Program-made: the position numbers and the translations under genes
DNA from: Candidatus Dormiibacterota bacterium
GTDB lineage: Bacteria; Chloroflexota; Dormibacteria; Dormibacterales; Dormibacteraceae
NCBI GenBank assembly: GCA_024280995.1
Contig: JAMXLM010000018.1
Coordinates: forward strand, 186,001 to 250,000
Length of the DNA stretch: 64,000 nt
Reading direction: 5' to 3'
Shown: piece after piece, positions 37,912 to 47,751 of the stretch
Layout: each line of letters opens with the position of its first letter
Position numbering within the stretch: position 1 is the first letter of the stretch
The notes under the pieces: generated by a model
What the model was told of the DNA's origin: nothing
What the model saw: only the letters and a program-made list of their open reading frames with translations
The model's database searches: none

Positions 37912-39384
37912 TTGAACCGCGCCGAGCGGCTCGCCCGTCTGTTGCGAGTGCTCGCCGCAATCATCGCCGAGCCCGGCCTGAATCCACTCGAGCTCGCCGA
38001 GCGCGCCGGCGTCTCCGAACGCACGCTTCGCCGCGACCTTGCCCACCTGCGCGACCTCGGCTACGACGTCGCCTTCACGAGCGGGTACGAGGTCCAGGAG
38101 AAGCTCAACCTCGAAGGCCGAGCCCGCCGCAAGCCGCGGGGACGCGGCGACGACGCCCTCCTCCAGGCGGTGGCCCACGCGGTCGAGACGGCGGGTCTGT
38201 GGCGTGACACGGACGGCGCCGAGACGGCCGCCCCGCGCAAGGGAAGGTCGCGGCGCGCATCGGCGAGCGCGCTGGTGCTGATCCCCGCCGGGGCCGACGA
38301 CGCGAACTTTCTTTACGGCACCGGCTTCGGGGTCGAGAGCGGCCTCTACATCCGTTTTGGAGAAGGGGACGACGTGCTGTTCGCCACTCCACTGGAGGTC
38401 GACCGGGCGCGCGAGCAGTCAACGGTCGCGAAGGTCGTCGAAGACCGCGAGGCGTACGTGCACGGGACCTGGGCCAGGCTGGCCGCGAGGGTCCTCGGCG
38501 AGAGGGGGATCACGACGGTCCGCGTGGCGCCGAATCTCCCGGCGGAGCATCTCGAGGACCTGCGAGCGCTGGGGCTCGAAGTCGGGGTCGATCGCAACCT
38601 CTTCGTCGCCGAGCGCCGGCGCAAGTCGGGGAAGGAGGCGGCCGGGATCCAGCAGGCGCAGTCCGCCGCGGAATCAGCCGTCGTCGAGGTGGTGCGCGGA
38701 CTCGCCGAGGCCGAGATCCGCGACGGCGTTCTGTGGTCGAACGGCGGGCCGCTGACTACTGAGCGCCTGTACGCCCGCGCGCAGCAGACGCTCGGAGAGC
38801 TCGGCTACACCTGCCCGGACATGATCATCGCCGGCGCGCCCGCGAGCGCCATCCCTCACGACCGCGGCTCGGGTCCGATCAAGGCCAACGCGCCGGTGAT
38901 CATCGACATCTTTCCGACGAGCCGGGCGACCCACCTGAGCGGCGACCTCACGCGCACGGTGGTGGTCGGCGAGGTGAGTGAAGAGGTGCGAAAGATGCAC
39001 GCGGCGGTCCTGCAGGCGCTGGACGCGGGGATCGAGTCGATCGCCGCCGGAGTGCCCGGTCAGGATCCTCACCACGCCGTGTGCCAGGTGCTGGTCGACC
39101 GCGGCTTCGGCACGACCACCAGGGGATTCGAAGGACCTGATGGGGTCGCCAAAATGAGCCACAGCACCGGCCACGGCGTGGGTCTCGAGATACATGAGCC
39201 TCCGCAGCTCAAGGACGCCATCACGACACCCCTCGCGGAGGGCGACGTGGTGACGGTCGAGCCCGGTCTCTACCGGCTCGGCTTCGGCGGCGTGCGGATC
39301 GAGGACACCGGCATCGTGACCAGTGGCGGGTTCAAGAACTTCACGACGCTGACGCGAAGCCTTAACCCACAGGACTACCTCTAG
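37912..39384 (+). CDS. HTH domain fused to M24 Xaa-Pro-type metallopeptidase
   Basis: 490 aa. Residues 1-75 are a DeoR/WYL-type winged helix (RLARLLRVLAAIIAEPGLNP, LAERAGVSERTLRRDLAHLR). After a basic linker, residues about 115-490 form an M24 aminopeptidase: creatinase-like N-domain, then metal ligands Asp in VIIDIFP (about 331), Asp in GDLTRTVVVG (about 344), His in STGHGVGLEIHE (about 420), Glu in VTVEPGLY (about 449) and Glu in VRIEDTG (about 464). All five ligands are present, so peptidase activity is likely. The TTG at 37912 begins the HTH; no internal start gives a natural boundary, so the fusion seems real. Confidence 0.88.
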   Translation: MNRAERLARLLRVLAAIIAEPGLNPLELAERAGVSERTLRRDLAHLRDLGYDVAFTSGYEVQEKLNLEGRARRKPRGRGDDALLQAVAHAVETAGLWRDTDGAETAAPRKGRSRRASASALVLIPAGADDANFLYGTGFGVESGLYIRFGEGDDVLFATPLEVDRAREQSTVAKVVEDREAYVHGTWARLAARVLGERGITTVRVAPNLPAEHLEDLRALGLEVGVDRNLFVAERRRKSGKEAAGIQQAQSAAESAVVEVVRGLAEAEIRDGVLWSNGGPLTTERLYARAQQTLGELGYTCPDMIIAGAPASAIPHDRGSGPIKANAPVIIDIFPTSRATHLSGDLTRTVVVGEVSEEVRKMHAAVLQALDAGIESIAAGVPGQDPHHAVCQVLVDRGFGTTTRGFEGPDGVAKMSHSTGHGVGLEIHEPPQLKDAITTPLAEGDVVTVEPGLYRLGFGGVRIEDTGIVTSGGFKNFTTLTRSLNPQDYL

Positions 39385-39401
39385 GGCAGGTCTTACCCTA
39401 G
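39381..39401 (+). promoter_or_regulatory. Operator-like inverted repeat with -10 box
   Basis: CTAGGG (39381-39386) and CCCTAG (39396-39401) are perfect inverted arms around CAGGTCTTA. TACCCT (39394-39399), seven bases before the GTG at 39407, is the likely -10 and lies in the right arm. The XRE protein encoded next is the natural candidate to bind it. The left arm overlaps the stop codon of the peptidase gene. Confidence 0.55.
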
Positions 39402-39406
39402 CCACG

Positions 39407-40069
39407 GTGGAGACCAAGGAGAGCATCGGCCAGCGGATCCGGCGCATCCGCATCCAGCAGGGCTTGAGCCTGGCCAAGGTCGTCGGCGACGACGTCAGCC
39501 GCGCCTTTCTAAACCAGGTCGAGATGGGCAAGGCGCGGCCGTCGATCCGGGTCCTGCGCATCCTTGCCGAGAGGCTTGGCACGGAGGTCGAGTACCTCCT
39601 CCAGGGCCAGGTCGCGGGGGTTGAGCGAGAGCTGTCGCTGGAGAAAGGAAGGGTGCTGATCGCGCGCGGCGAGCACAAGCGGGCGCTGCTTGCGCTGCGG
39701 CCCGCGGTCGCCTCCTACGACTGGCCGCTAGGCACCGACGCGCGCCTCGCGCAGGCCGAGGCCTACATGGCGCTGGGACGCAAGGACGAGGCGAAGGCGA
39801 TCCTGGAGCGGGAGCGGAACCTGATCGAGCTCCACAACGATCACCACCGCCGCGAGCGCATGCGCACCATCGAGCGCGGGGGCCATTTCCAGTTCGCGGG
39901 TGACGCGGTCGACGTCCATCTGCGGATGGCGGACCGCGCCCAGCGCTCGGGCAACAACTTCGACGAGCTGGAGCACTACCGCGCGGCGCGGGTCCTGCTC
40001 GAAGCCGGCGCCGAAGATCCGGCGACCGGCCTTTTCGGCCGCGCCTCTAGGTCCCCGAAGGAAACGTAA
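39407..40069 (+). CDS. XRE-family regulator with TPR-like helical C-terminus
   Basis: 220 aa. Helix-turn-helix 3 at residues 7-62 (IGQRIRRIRIQQGLSLAKVV, RAFLNQVEMGKARPSIRVLRILAERLG). Residues 70-200 are helical with TPR-like spacing (LIARGEHKRALLALRPAV; AEAYMALGRKDEAKAIL). This matches the RRNPP-like/sporulation-regulator layout where the helical part senses a peptide or partner. The GTG start is supported by the -10 and operator. It overlaps the convergent gene by 23 bases. Confidence 0.87.
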   Translation: METKESIGQRIRRIRIQQGLSLAKVVGDDVSRAFLNQVEMGKARPSIRVLRILAERLGTEVEYLLQGQVAGVERELSLEKGRVLIARGEHKRALLALRPAVASYDWPLGTDARLAQAEAYMALGRKDEAKAILERERNLIELHNDHHRRERMRTIERGGHFQFAGDAVDVHLRMADRAQRSGNNFDELEHYRAARVLLEAGAEDPATGLFGRASRSPKET

Positions 40070-40715
40070 AGCTCGGAGGCGGGGTCACGTCCGGCGGCGT
40101 GATCTCGATGGTGATCACCTCATGCTGCTTGAGGACGATCGCCCGCGGGTCGCCCGTGTACACGGTCGCGCCCTTGCCGTCACCGAGGTCGATGTAGACG
40201 ACGACCTTGTCGGTCGGGGCCAGCGTGAAGGTGGCGACGTGGGTCGAGTCGAGCTTCATCGCCTCGTAGCCGTTGGCCTTGCTCCACCCGTCGGCGACGT
40301 CGAAGAACTGGCCGAGCGTGAACGTCCGCGACGCCGGCGACTCGATGTGGATGACGTTCTTCTCGCCGCCGTGGACGTGCAGCCAGTAGTAGCACTGGAC
40401 ATTGCCGCTCGAATCCCGCTGGATGCCGGTGTTGTCCCGCAGGTCGGTGAGGGTGCCGTGGTAGATGATCTGGAGCGCGGCGTGGTAGTGGACCTGGGTC
40501 TGCTCGAGCTGGTCGCAGGGGATGCCCGCGACCGACGGCGCGACGGGGCCGGCCGGCCGGTTGAGGGCGATGATGAACCCGATCATCGCGATCGCAAGCA
40601 CGCCGAGGATGCTCCCGACCACGATCGGCAGCAGCGGCACGCCCGCGTCCCGCCGGGGACGCGCGACCGCCCTGCGGGCGCCTTTGGACGACTTGGATCG
40701 AGCTCGGGAGTCCAC
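40047..40715 (-). CDS. Membrane-anchored His-rich extracytoplasmic protein
   Basis: 222 aa. Basic N-terminus, one membrane anchor (LLPIVVGSILGVLAIAMIGFIIAL, about 29-52), then an outer domain with three His clusters: QVHYHAALQI, YYWLHVHGGEKNVIHIES, and two Cys (IPCDQLE; VQCYYW). I recall similar unnamed proteins in Chloroflexota-type genomes; the His/Cys pattern suggests a metal, perhaps copper, site. The GTG start is set by a TATTCT box ten bases upstream that overlaps the rpsF promoter. Confidence 0.75.
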   Translation of the reverse strand: MDSRARSKSSKGARRAVARPRRDAGVPLLPIVVGSILGVLAIAMIGFIIALNRPAGPVAPSVAGIPCDQLEQTQVHYHAALQIIYHGTLTDLRDNTGIQRDSSGNVQCYYWLHVHGGEKNVIHIESPASRTFTLGQFFDVADGWSKANGYEAMKLDSTHVATFTLAPTDKVVVYIDLGDGKGATVYTGDPRAIVLKQHEVITIEITPPDVTPPPSFTFPSGT

Positions 40716-40724
40716 GTGGATTGG

Positions 40725-40731
40725 TAGAATA
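40725..40731. promoter_or_regulatory. Bidirectional -10 element TAGAATA
   Basis: Plus strand TAGAAT (40725-40730) faces rpsF; minus strand TATTCT (40731 to 40726) faces the His-rich gene with ten bases to its GTG. The two boxes share five base pairs, as in known symmetrical divergent promoters. Confidence 0.55.
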
Positions 40732-40813
40732 CCGACCTAACCTTTCTGGCCTCGGCAGGGTAACGCGACGCCCATTGCCGGAGGCCTCAAACCCATAGGA
40801 AGGAGGTTCCCCA

Positions 40814-41239
40814 TTGCGGGACTACGAGGTTCTGTACATCGTTCGTGCGGACTTTGACGACGACAAAGTCCAGGATGCGGTGAAGCGTGTGAACACGCTG
40901 ATCCAGCGCTCGGGCGGCACCGCCGACCGGACCAACCTCTGGGGCAAGCGCAAGCTGGCCTACGAGGTCAAGCACCAGAAGGAGGGGTCGTACGTCCTCC
41001 AGGACTTCCAGCTCGACCCCGACCGCGTGCCCGAGCTCGAGGCCGGGTTGAAGATCACCGAAGAGGTCTTGCGCCACCTGATCGTGCGCAAGCCCGAAAA
41101 GACGGCCGCGACCGCTGTGACGCCGCCTCCGGCGGAGGTCGCGCAGGTGTCCCCCGACGGCGGGGTGCAGGATGAGGCGGCGCGGCGCGCGCGCCGAGCG
41201 GACCGTGAGGAGGAGTCCCCTCCGGAGGAAACGAGATAG
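40814..41239 (+). CDS. rpsF: 30S ribosomal protein S6
   Basis: 141 aa. RDYEVLYIVRADFDDDKVQDAV and the NLWGKRKLAYEVKHQKEGSYVLQDFQ core are typical. The C-terminal 45 residues are a disordered Pro/Glu/Arg tail longer than in E. coli. The TTG start follows AGGAAGGAGG with a seven-base spacer. First of rpsF-ssb-rpsR, with a leader of about 75 bases from the GGTAGAAT promoter, long enough for S6:S18 autoregulation; the known leader motif was not identified. Confidence 0.96.
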   Translation: MRDYEVLYIVRADFDDDKVQDAVKRVNTLIQRSGGTADRTNLWGKRKLAYEVKHQKEGSYVLQDFQLDPDRVPELEAGLKITEEVLRHLIVRKPEKTAATAVTPPPAEVAQVSPDGGVQDEAARRARRADREEESPPEETR

Positions 41240-41719
41240 ATGTCTAACCTCAACAAGGCGCTGCTCATCGGTCGTCTGACCAAGGACCCGGAGATGCGCT
41301 ACACGCCCAGCGGCACGGCCGTGACCAACTTCAGCATCGCCACCAACCGCTGGTCGAGCGGCCCTGACGGCGAGCGCAAGGAGTTCACCGACTACCACAA
41401 CATCGTGGCCTACAACGCCGGCAGGCGAAACCTTGCCGAGATCGTCGCCCAGTACACCCGCAAGGGCGCTCTCGTCTACGTCGAAGGCCGGATCCAGACC
41501 CGCTCGTGGGAAGGGCAGGACGGTCAGAAGCGACGGACGACCGAGATCATCGCCAACGACGTGCAGTTCCTTGACTCGCGCAGCGGCGGCGGTGGCGGCG
41601 GCGCGACCGGCGCCGGCGACGGCATGGCCCGCAGCCGCAGCGGCGGCGGAGCCTCAGACGACGTTCCAGCTCCGGATGACGCGCCGCGCGACGTCGACCC
41701 GGACGACATTCCTTTCTAG
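41240..41719 (+). CDS. ssb: Single-stranded DNA-binding protein
   Basis: 159 aa. OB fold: [48 protein letters not shown], then a Gly/Ser-rich disordered linker and the acidic DPDDIPF tip that binds partner proteins. The ATG directly follows the rpsF stop. Confidence 0.97.
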   Translation: MSNLNKALLIGRLTKDPEMRYTPSGTAVTNFSIATNRWSSGPDGERKEFTDYHNIVAYNAGRRNLAEIVAQYTRKGALVYVEGRIQTRSWEGQDGQKRRTTEIIANDVQFLDSRSGGGGGGATGAGDGMARSRSGGGASDDVPAPDDAPRDVDPDDIPF

Positions 41720-41732
41720 TCAGGAGACACAA

Positions 41733-42035
41733 ATGGCAGTTTCACGACCACCAGCGCGCGAGGAGCGCGAGGACCGGCCCCAGCGATCGGCGGGTCCCGG
41801 CGGGCCGCGAGGCCCGAAGCGCCAGCACCGCAAGGTCTGCGCCTTCTGCGCCGAGAAGATCGACTACATCGACTACAAGGAGGTCTCGCGCCTTCGCAGG
41901 TTCGTCAGCGATCGGGGCAAGATCCTTCCCCGGCGCGTGACCGGAACATGCGCTCGACACCAGCGGCCGCTGACCACCGCGCTCGAGCGCGCCCGGGCGA
42001 TCGCCCTGCTTCCGTACACGACGGAGCTGCACTAG
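41733..42035 (+). CDS. rpsR: 30S ribosomal protein S18 (Cys-containing form)
   Basis: 100 aa. The core [20 protein letters not shown] then [20 protein letters not shown] with [14 protein letters not shown] is S18. The CxxC plus the later Cys before RHQR match the zinc-type (C+) form. The N-terminal 32 residues are an Arg/Pro-rich extension. The ATG at 41733 follows CAGGAGACACAA. Confidence 0.96.
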   Translation: MAVSRPPAREEREDRPQRSAGPGGPRGPKRQHRKVCAFCAEKIDYIDYKEVSRLRRFVSDRGKILPRRVTGTCARHQRPLTTALERARAIALLPYTTELH

Positions 42036-42039
42036 TCCG

Positions 42040-43200
42040 ATGACGTTCACGACCCAGCTGCGGATCCCCGGGCCGACTCCGCTGCCGGAGCGGATCGTCC
42101 GGGCAATGAACCGGCCGATGATCGACCACCGCGGGCCGGAGTTCGCGGCCATCCTCTCGGAGATCACAGCCGGGGCCAAGCGCGTCTTCAAGACCGGCAA
42201 CGACCTGCTGCTGCTCACTTCCTCGGGGACCGGAGGCCTCGAGTCGGCCGTCGCCAATCTCGTCTCTCCCGGGGATGAGGTCGTGGTGGCCCTGTGCGGC
42301 AACTTCGGCGAGCGTTTCGCGGCGCTCGCCGCGGCCTACGGCGCCGACGTGGCGCGACTCGAGTTCGATTGGGGAAAGCCTGTCGAGGCATCGGAGCTGA
42401 GGGGTTTTCTCGATCAGCGTCCGAATGCGCGGGTCGTGTTGCTGACGCACAACGAGACCTCGACCGGGCTGACCAACCCGCTCCGCGAGCTTGCGCGCGT
42501 GGCTCGCGATGCGGACCGGATCGTCGTGGTCGACGGCGTCAGCTCGATCAGCTCGATCGACATCGAGACCGACGCGTGGGGCATTGACGTCGCGGTCAGC
42601 GGCTCGCAGAAGGGCTGGATGGCGCCGCCCGGGCTCGCGCTGGTCAGCGTCAGCGAAAGGGCCTGGGAGCAGCAGTCGAAGGCACGCTCGCCGCGCTTCT
42701 ACTTCGACTGGAAGGAGGCGAAGACGTGGGCCGAGAAGGGCATGACCCCGTTCACGCCCGCGGTGCCGGTCGCCTTCGCGCTGCACGAGGGCCTGCGGAT
42801 GCTCGAGGAGGAAGGCCTCGACCACGTCTACGAACGGCATGCCCGGCTCGCCCGCGCGACGCAAGCCGGCCTCAAGGCGCTCGGCTTCCATCTATTCGCG
42901 CAGGACGGATATCGCTCCAACACCGTCACGTCGGCGCTGCCCCCGCATGGCCTCGACATCGCCGCGCTGCGCAAGCTCCTGGACAACAAGTACGGCGTCG
43001 TCATCGCCGGCGGCCAGGGCAAGATGACGGGCAAGATGGTGCGCGTCGGCCATCTCGGCGCGGTCGCCGAAGGGGACGTCGTGCAGGTCATCTGGGCGAT
43101 CGAGCAGGCGCTGGAAGAGCTCGACATCGCGCCGGCGGATGGACGCGGGGTGGCCGCGGTCACCGCGTCGGTGCAAGGCGTACCGGCAACCAGCCGATAG
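42040..43200 (+). CDS. Class V aminotransferase (serine-glyoxylate/phosphoserine type)
   Basis: 386 aa PLP enzyme of the alanine-glyoxylate aminotransferase group. N-terminal RIPGPTPLPERIVRAM, LTSSGTGGLESAVANL (phosphate cup), LLTHNETSTGLTNPL, DGVSSISSIDIETD and the PLP Lys in SGSQKGWMAPPGLA (about 193). Placement directly before serA suggests it acts as the transaminase of serine synthesis in place of SerC, as in other Chloroflexota and archaea; this is inference. Confidence 0.92.
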   Translation: MTFTTQLRIPGPTPLPERIVRAMNRPMIDHRGPEFAAILSEITAGAKRVFKTGNDLLLLTSSGTGGLESAVANLVSPGDEVVVALCGNFGERFAALAAAYGADVARLEFDWGKPVEASELRGFLDQRPNARVVLLTHNETSTGLTNPLRELARVARDADRIVVVDGVSSISSIDIETDAWGIDVAVSGSQKGWMAPPGLALVSVSERAWEQQSKARSPRFYFDWKEAKTWAEKGMTPFTPAVPVAFALHEGLRMLEEEGLDHVYERHARLARATQAGLKALGFHLFAQDGYRSNTVTSALPPHGLDIAALRKLLDNKYGVVIAGGQGKMTGKMVRVGHLGAVAEGDVVQVIWAIEQALEELDIAPADGRGVAAVTASVQGVPATSR

Positions 43201-43208
43201 TGCGCTAA

Positions 43209-44778
43209 GTGGCGAAGATTCTCGTCGCCGATCCTCTCGCGGAGGACGGCCTCGAACGCCTTCGCCGCGCGGGCGAGGTGACGATCGCCTCCAAGCTGGC
43301 GGAGGACGAGCTGATCCGCCGCATTCCGGACTTCGACGCGCTCGTTGTCCGCAGCGAGACCCGCGTCACGGCGCCCGTCATCGAGGCGGGCAGCAAGCTG
43401 CGAGTGGTGGGTCGGGCCGGCGTCGGCGTGGACAACATCGACGTGCCCGCCGCCACACGGCGCGGGATCCTCGTCGTCAACGCTCCCCGCGGCAACATCA
43501 TCGCGGCGGCGGAGCACACGATGGCGCTCCTCTTCGCGCTCGCGCGCTGGGTGCCGCAGGCCGATGCGTCCGTGAAGCGTGGCGAGTGGACGCGCCAGAG
43601 GTTCATCGGCACCGAGATCAGAGGCAAGACCCTCGGAGTGATCGGGCTCGGCAACGTCGGGTCGGAGGTCGCAAAGCGCGCGCACGGCCTGGAGATGGAC
43701 GTGATCGCGTTCGACCCGGTCGTGTCGGTCGAGCGTGCGGAGCTGTTCAACGTCGCGCTCGTCGGCCTGGATCAGCTGCTGGAGCAAGCGGACTTCGTCA
43801 CGGTTCACGTGCCGCTCGTCGACTCGAACCGGAACCTCATCGGCGCCGCCGAGCTGGCGCGCATGAAGCCGACGGCGCGGCTCGTCAACACCGCGCGCGG
43901 CGGCATCGTCGACGAGGCGGCGCTGCACGACGCGCTGAAGTCCGGACGTCTCGCCGCAGCGGCCGCTGACGTCTTCGCATCCGAGCCCCCGGGCGAGAAC
44001 CCACTCCTGGCGCTGCCCAACTTCGTCGCCACGCCGCACATCGCCGCATCGACCGCCGAGGCGCAGGTCTCGGTCGCCTTTGACGTTGCCGAAGAGGTGG
44101 CGGCCGTGCTCGCCGGCGACCTGCCCCGTTTCGCGGTGAACGCACCGGCGCTGCCGCCGGAGGAGCTCGCCTACCTGCGGCCCTTCGCGGAGCTGACGGA
44201 ACGACTGGCCGGGCTGCATGCGCAGCTCTTCGGCGGGCGGGTGTCGGCGATCGAGTTCGACTTCGAGGGCGAGGTCGCGGAGCACGACCTCAACCTGCTC
44301 GTGGCGGCGGCGATCAAGGGCGTGCTGCAGCCCTACACCGAGGAGCGGATCAATGCAGTCAACGCGCGCCTGATCGCGGGCAGCCGGGGCATCAAGCTGG
44401 TCGAGCGCCGAAGCCGCTCTCACTCGAGCTACGCGAGCCTGGTCACGGTGCGGATGCAGGACCACGAGATCGCGGGCACGCTGCTGATGGGCGAGCCGCG
44501 CGCGGTCCGCATCGACTCCTTCCGGGTCGACCTGGTGCCCGACGGTCGCTTCCTGGTCAGCCGGCACGACGACCGGCCGGGCGTGGTTGGCAAGGTAGGC
44601 AGCATCCTCGGGGAGCACGACGTGAACATCGCGAGCATGCAGGTCGGGCGCGACGCGCCACGGGGCAACGCGATGATGATCCTGGCGGTCGACGATCGCG
44701 TCGAGCCCGAGCTGCTCGACCGGCTCAGAGAGGTGGACGGCATGTCGGATCTTCGGTACGTCGAATTGAGTCACTCCA

Positions 44779-44786
<8 letters not shown>
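43209..44786 (+). CDS. serA: D-3-phosphoglycerate dehydrogenase
   Basis: 525 aa, long form. NAD domain with GVIGLGNVGSEVAKRAHGLEMDVIAFDP, VNTARGGIVDEAAL, and the catalytic His in ATPHIAASTAEAQ. An ASB-type intervening domain follows and a C-terminal ACT domain (VSRHDDRPGVVGKVGSILGE; ends SDLRYVELSHSNG), the serine feedback site. GTG start eight bases after the aminotransferase. Committed step of serine synthesis, upstream of glycine and one-carbon flow. Confidence 0.96.
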
Positions 44787-45927
<1,141 letters not shown>

Positions 45928-45945
45928 TTTCAGGAACCCAAAAAA

Positions 45946-46227
45946 GTGCCGATTTACGGATACAGATGCAGCAGCTGCGGACACCAGCTGGAGGTCTTGC
46001 AGAAGCTCTCGGACGAACCGTTGAAGGTCTGCCCGCAGTGCCAGGGCAAGCTGACCAAGGTGATTTACCCTGCCGGCGTCATATTCAAGGGCAGCGGGTT
46101 CTACAAGACCGACTACTCGAGCTCAAAAGCCGAGTCCAACGGCAACGGGTCGGGCTCGGCGCCCGAGAGCAAGTCGGAATCCAAGGTTGAGTCAAAGCCG
46201 GAATCAAAGTCCGATTCCGGTGATTAA
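45946..46227 (+). CDS. FmdB-family zinc-ribbon protein
   Basis: 93 aa. PIYGYRCSSCGHQLEVLQKL, then VCPQCQGKLTKVIYPAGVIFKGSGFYKTDY: two CxxC pairs of the FmdB/CxxC_CXXC_SSSS ribbon. The C-terminal 40 residues are a Ser/Lys/Glu repeat tail (ESKSESKVESKPESK). Function unknown; often near translation or folding genes. GTG start at 45946. Confidence 0.9.
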   Translation: MPIYGYRCSSCGHQLEVLQKLSDEPLKVCPQCQGKLTKVIYPAGVIFKGSGFYKTDYSSSKAESNGNGSGSAPESKSESKVESKPESKSDSGD

Positions 46228-46248
46228 CGTCAGAAAGAGGGAGTGCAC

Positions 46249-46581
46249 GTGTCGAACATTCAAGAGGTAACGGACAACGACTTCGAGGCGGCGGTGCTCA
46301 AGGCCGACAAGCCGGTGCTGGTCGACTTCTGGGCCACCTGGTGCGGTCCGTGCCGCATGATCGCCCCGATCGTGGAGCAGATCCACGGCGAGCTCGGCGA
46401 CAAGATCAAGGTCATGAAGATGGACATCGACGAGAACCCGTCGGTGCCTATGCAGCTCGGGATCATGTCGATCCCGACGGTGATCATCTTCAAGGACGGC
46501 AAGCCCGCGGAGCGAACCGTGGGATATCGCCCGAACATGAAGGGCGACCTCAAGGCCAAGCTCGAAGCGCTGATCGCGTAA
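46249..46581 (+). CDS. trxA: Thioredoxin
   Basis: 110 aa with the active site FWATWCGPCRMIAP (Cys 32, Cys 35), the cis-Pro loop SIPTVIIFKDGK, and normal fold length. The GTG at 46249 is preferred to the one at 46243 because AGAGGGAG lies five to six bases upstream. It reduces protein disulfides, probably including the peroxiredoxin at 51179. Confidence 0.96.
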   Translation: MSNIQEVTDNDFEAAVLKADKPVLVDFWATWCGPCRMIAPIVEQIHGELGDKIKVMKMDIDENPSVPMQLGIMSIPTVIIFKDGKPAERTVGYRPNMKGDLKAKLEALIA

Positions 46582-46584
46582 GAC

Positions 46585-47187
46585 ATAAGCGCAAGGTCCG
46601 GCGTCAGCGTCGGCGACGATGGCGTCGCCCGATGCTGGTGGGCGAACTCGTCTGACGAGCTCTATCGCGGCTACCACGACACCGAGTGGGGCCGCCCTGT
46701 CTCGAACGACCGGCGCCTGTTCGAAAAGCTCGTGCTCGAAGGCTTCATGTCCGGCCTGAGCTGGTGGACGATTCTGCGCAAACGGGAGAACTTCCGGGCC
46801 GCGTTCAAGGACTTCGACCCGGTGGCCGTCGCACGCTTCGGCGCCCGTGACGTATCGCGCTTGATGGCCGACGCGGGGATCGTTCGCAACCGGGCGAAGA
46901 TCGACGCCACGATCAACAACGCTCGCAAGCATGCCGACCTCGTCGCGGAGTTCGGCAGCTTTCCGGCGTACGTGTGGCGCTTCGAGCCGAAGCAGCGCCC
47001 AGAGGGCATGCTGCCGGAGGCCATAGCCATGAGCAATGACCTGCGCAAACGCGGGTGGGCTTTCGTCGGCCCGACCACCGTCCTGTCGTTCATGCAGGCG
47101 ATGGGGCTTGTGAACGACCACGTTGCCGGATGCGCGGTCGGTGCGGAGTGCGAGCGCCTGCGGGGCGGCTTCGTCCGCCCCAAATGA
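46585..47187 (+). CDS. tag: DNA-3-methyladenine glycosylase I (start codon unclear)
   Basis: HhH-family base-excision glycosylase. RCWWANSSDELYRGYHDTEWG, FEKLVLEGFMSGLSWWTIL, then AGIVRNRAKIDATINNA, FVGPTTVLSFMQAMGLVNDH and the Cys/His-type end are Tag hallmarks. The family N-terminus begins before the first GTG (46732). Between the thioredoxin TAA (46579-46581) and RCWW the frame has no ATG, GTG, TTG or CTG; ATA at 46585 is the only near-cognate codon. An assembly indel is an alternative. The end overlaps the next gene by ATGA. Confidence 0.88.
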   Translation: MSARSGVSVGDDGVARCWWANSSDELYRGYHDTEWGRPVSNDRRLFEKLVLEGFMSGLSWWTILRKRENFRAAFKDFDPVAVARFGARDVSRLMADAGIVRNRAKIDATINNARKHADLVAEFGSFPAYVWRFEPKQRPEGMLPEAIAMSNDLRKRGWAFVGPTTVLSFMQAMGLVNDHVAGCAVGAECERLRGGFVRPK

Positions 47188-47744
47188 GCGACCTCTACAA
47201 CCTCGTCCTCTTCTTGTGGCTCGGCTCGGAGGCGTTGATCTTCGTCACCCACGTTACCCGTGCCGGCGACCCGCGAGACGACCGGTTCTCGGGTATCGCC
47301 CTCGTCGGCTCGATCGTGATGGCTATGTTCCTCAGCGCCAGGCTCGCTCGCGCGGCACCGGCGGCCGGGATCCCGGACGGTGGACACGCGGTCTTCCTGT
47401 TCGGGATCGCGCTGGCTTTGCTCGGCATCGCGCTGCGGTGGTTCGCCGTCGTCTCTCTCGGCCGGTTCTTCACGATGCGCGTGATGGTCCAGTCGGGCCA
47501 GTCGGTGGTCGAACGCGGGCCGTACCGGCTGGTGCGGCACCCCAGCTACACCGGAATGCTTGTCACCGTCCTCGGCATGCTTCTTGCTTCGACGAACTGG
47601 CTTTCGCTCACGTGCTTCCTCATCCCTCTGCCGGGCCTGGCGTACCGGATCAAGGTCGAAGAAGGCGCGCTGCTGGGCGCGCTGGGCGATCCCTATCGCG
47701 AATACATGCGGCGCACCAAGCGGCTGGTCCCCTTCGTGGTCTGA
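47184..47744 (+). CDS. ICMT/PEMT-like membrane methyltransferase-fold protein
   Basis: 186 aa with four to five membrane segments and the ICMT-type C-terminal block: ERGPYRLVRHPSYTGMLVTVLG and AYRIKVEEGALLGALGDPYREYMRRTKRLVPFV. Members methylate lipids or prenyl-type substrates with SAM, or are of unknown role in bacteria. The ATG overlaps the tag stop. It converges on the small membrane gene with seven bases between. Confidence 0.87.
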   Translation: MSDLYNLVLFLWLGSEALIFVTHVTRAGDPRDDRFSGIALVGSIVMAMFLSARLARAAPAAGIPDGGHAVFLFGIALALLGIALRWFAVVSLGRFFTMRVMVQSGQSVVERGPYRLVRHPSYTGMLVTVLGMLLASTNWLSLTCFLIPLPGLAYRIKVEEGALLGALGDPYREYMRRTKRLVPFVV

Positions 47745-47751
47745 CGGCTCG

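Noticed and set aside
42828-44774. A 648-codon minus-strand frame opposite serA
   Set aside because: Shadow of serA and the aminotransferase gene; no recognisable domain.
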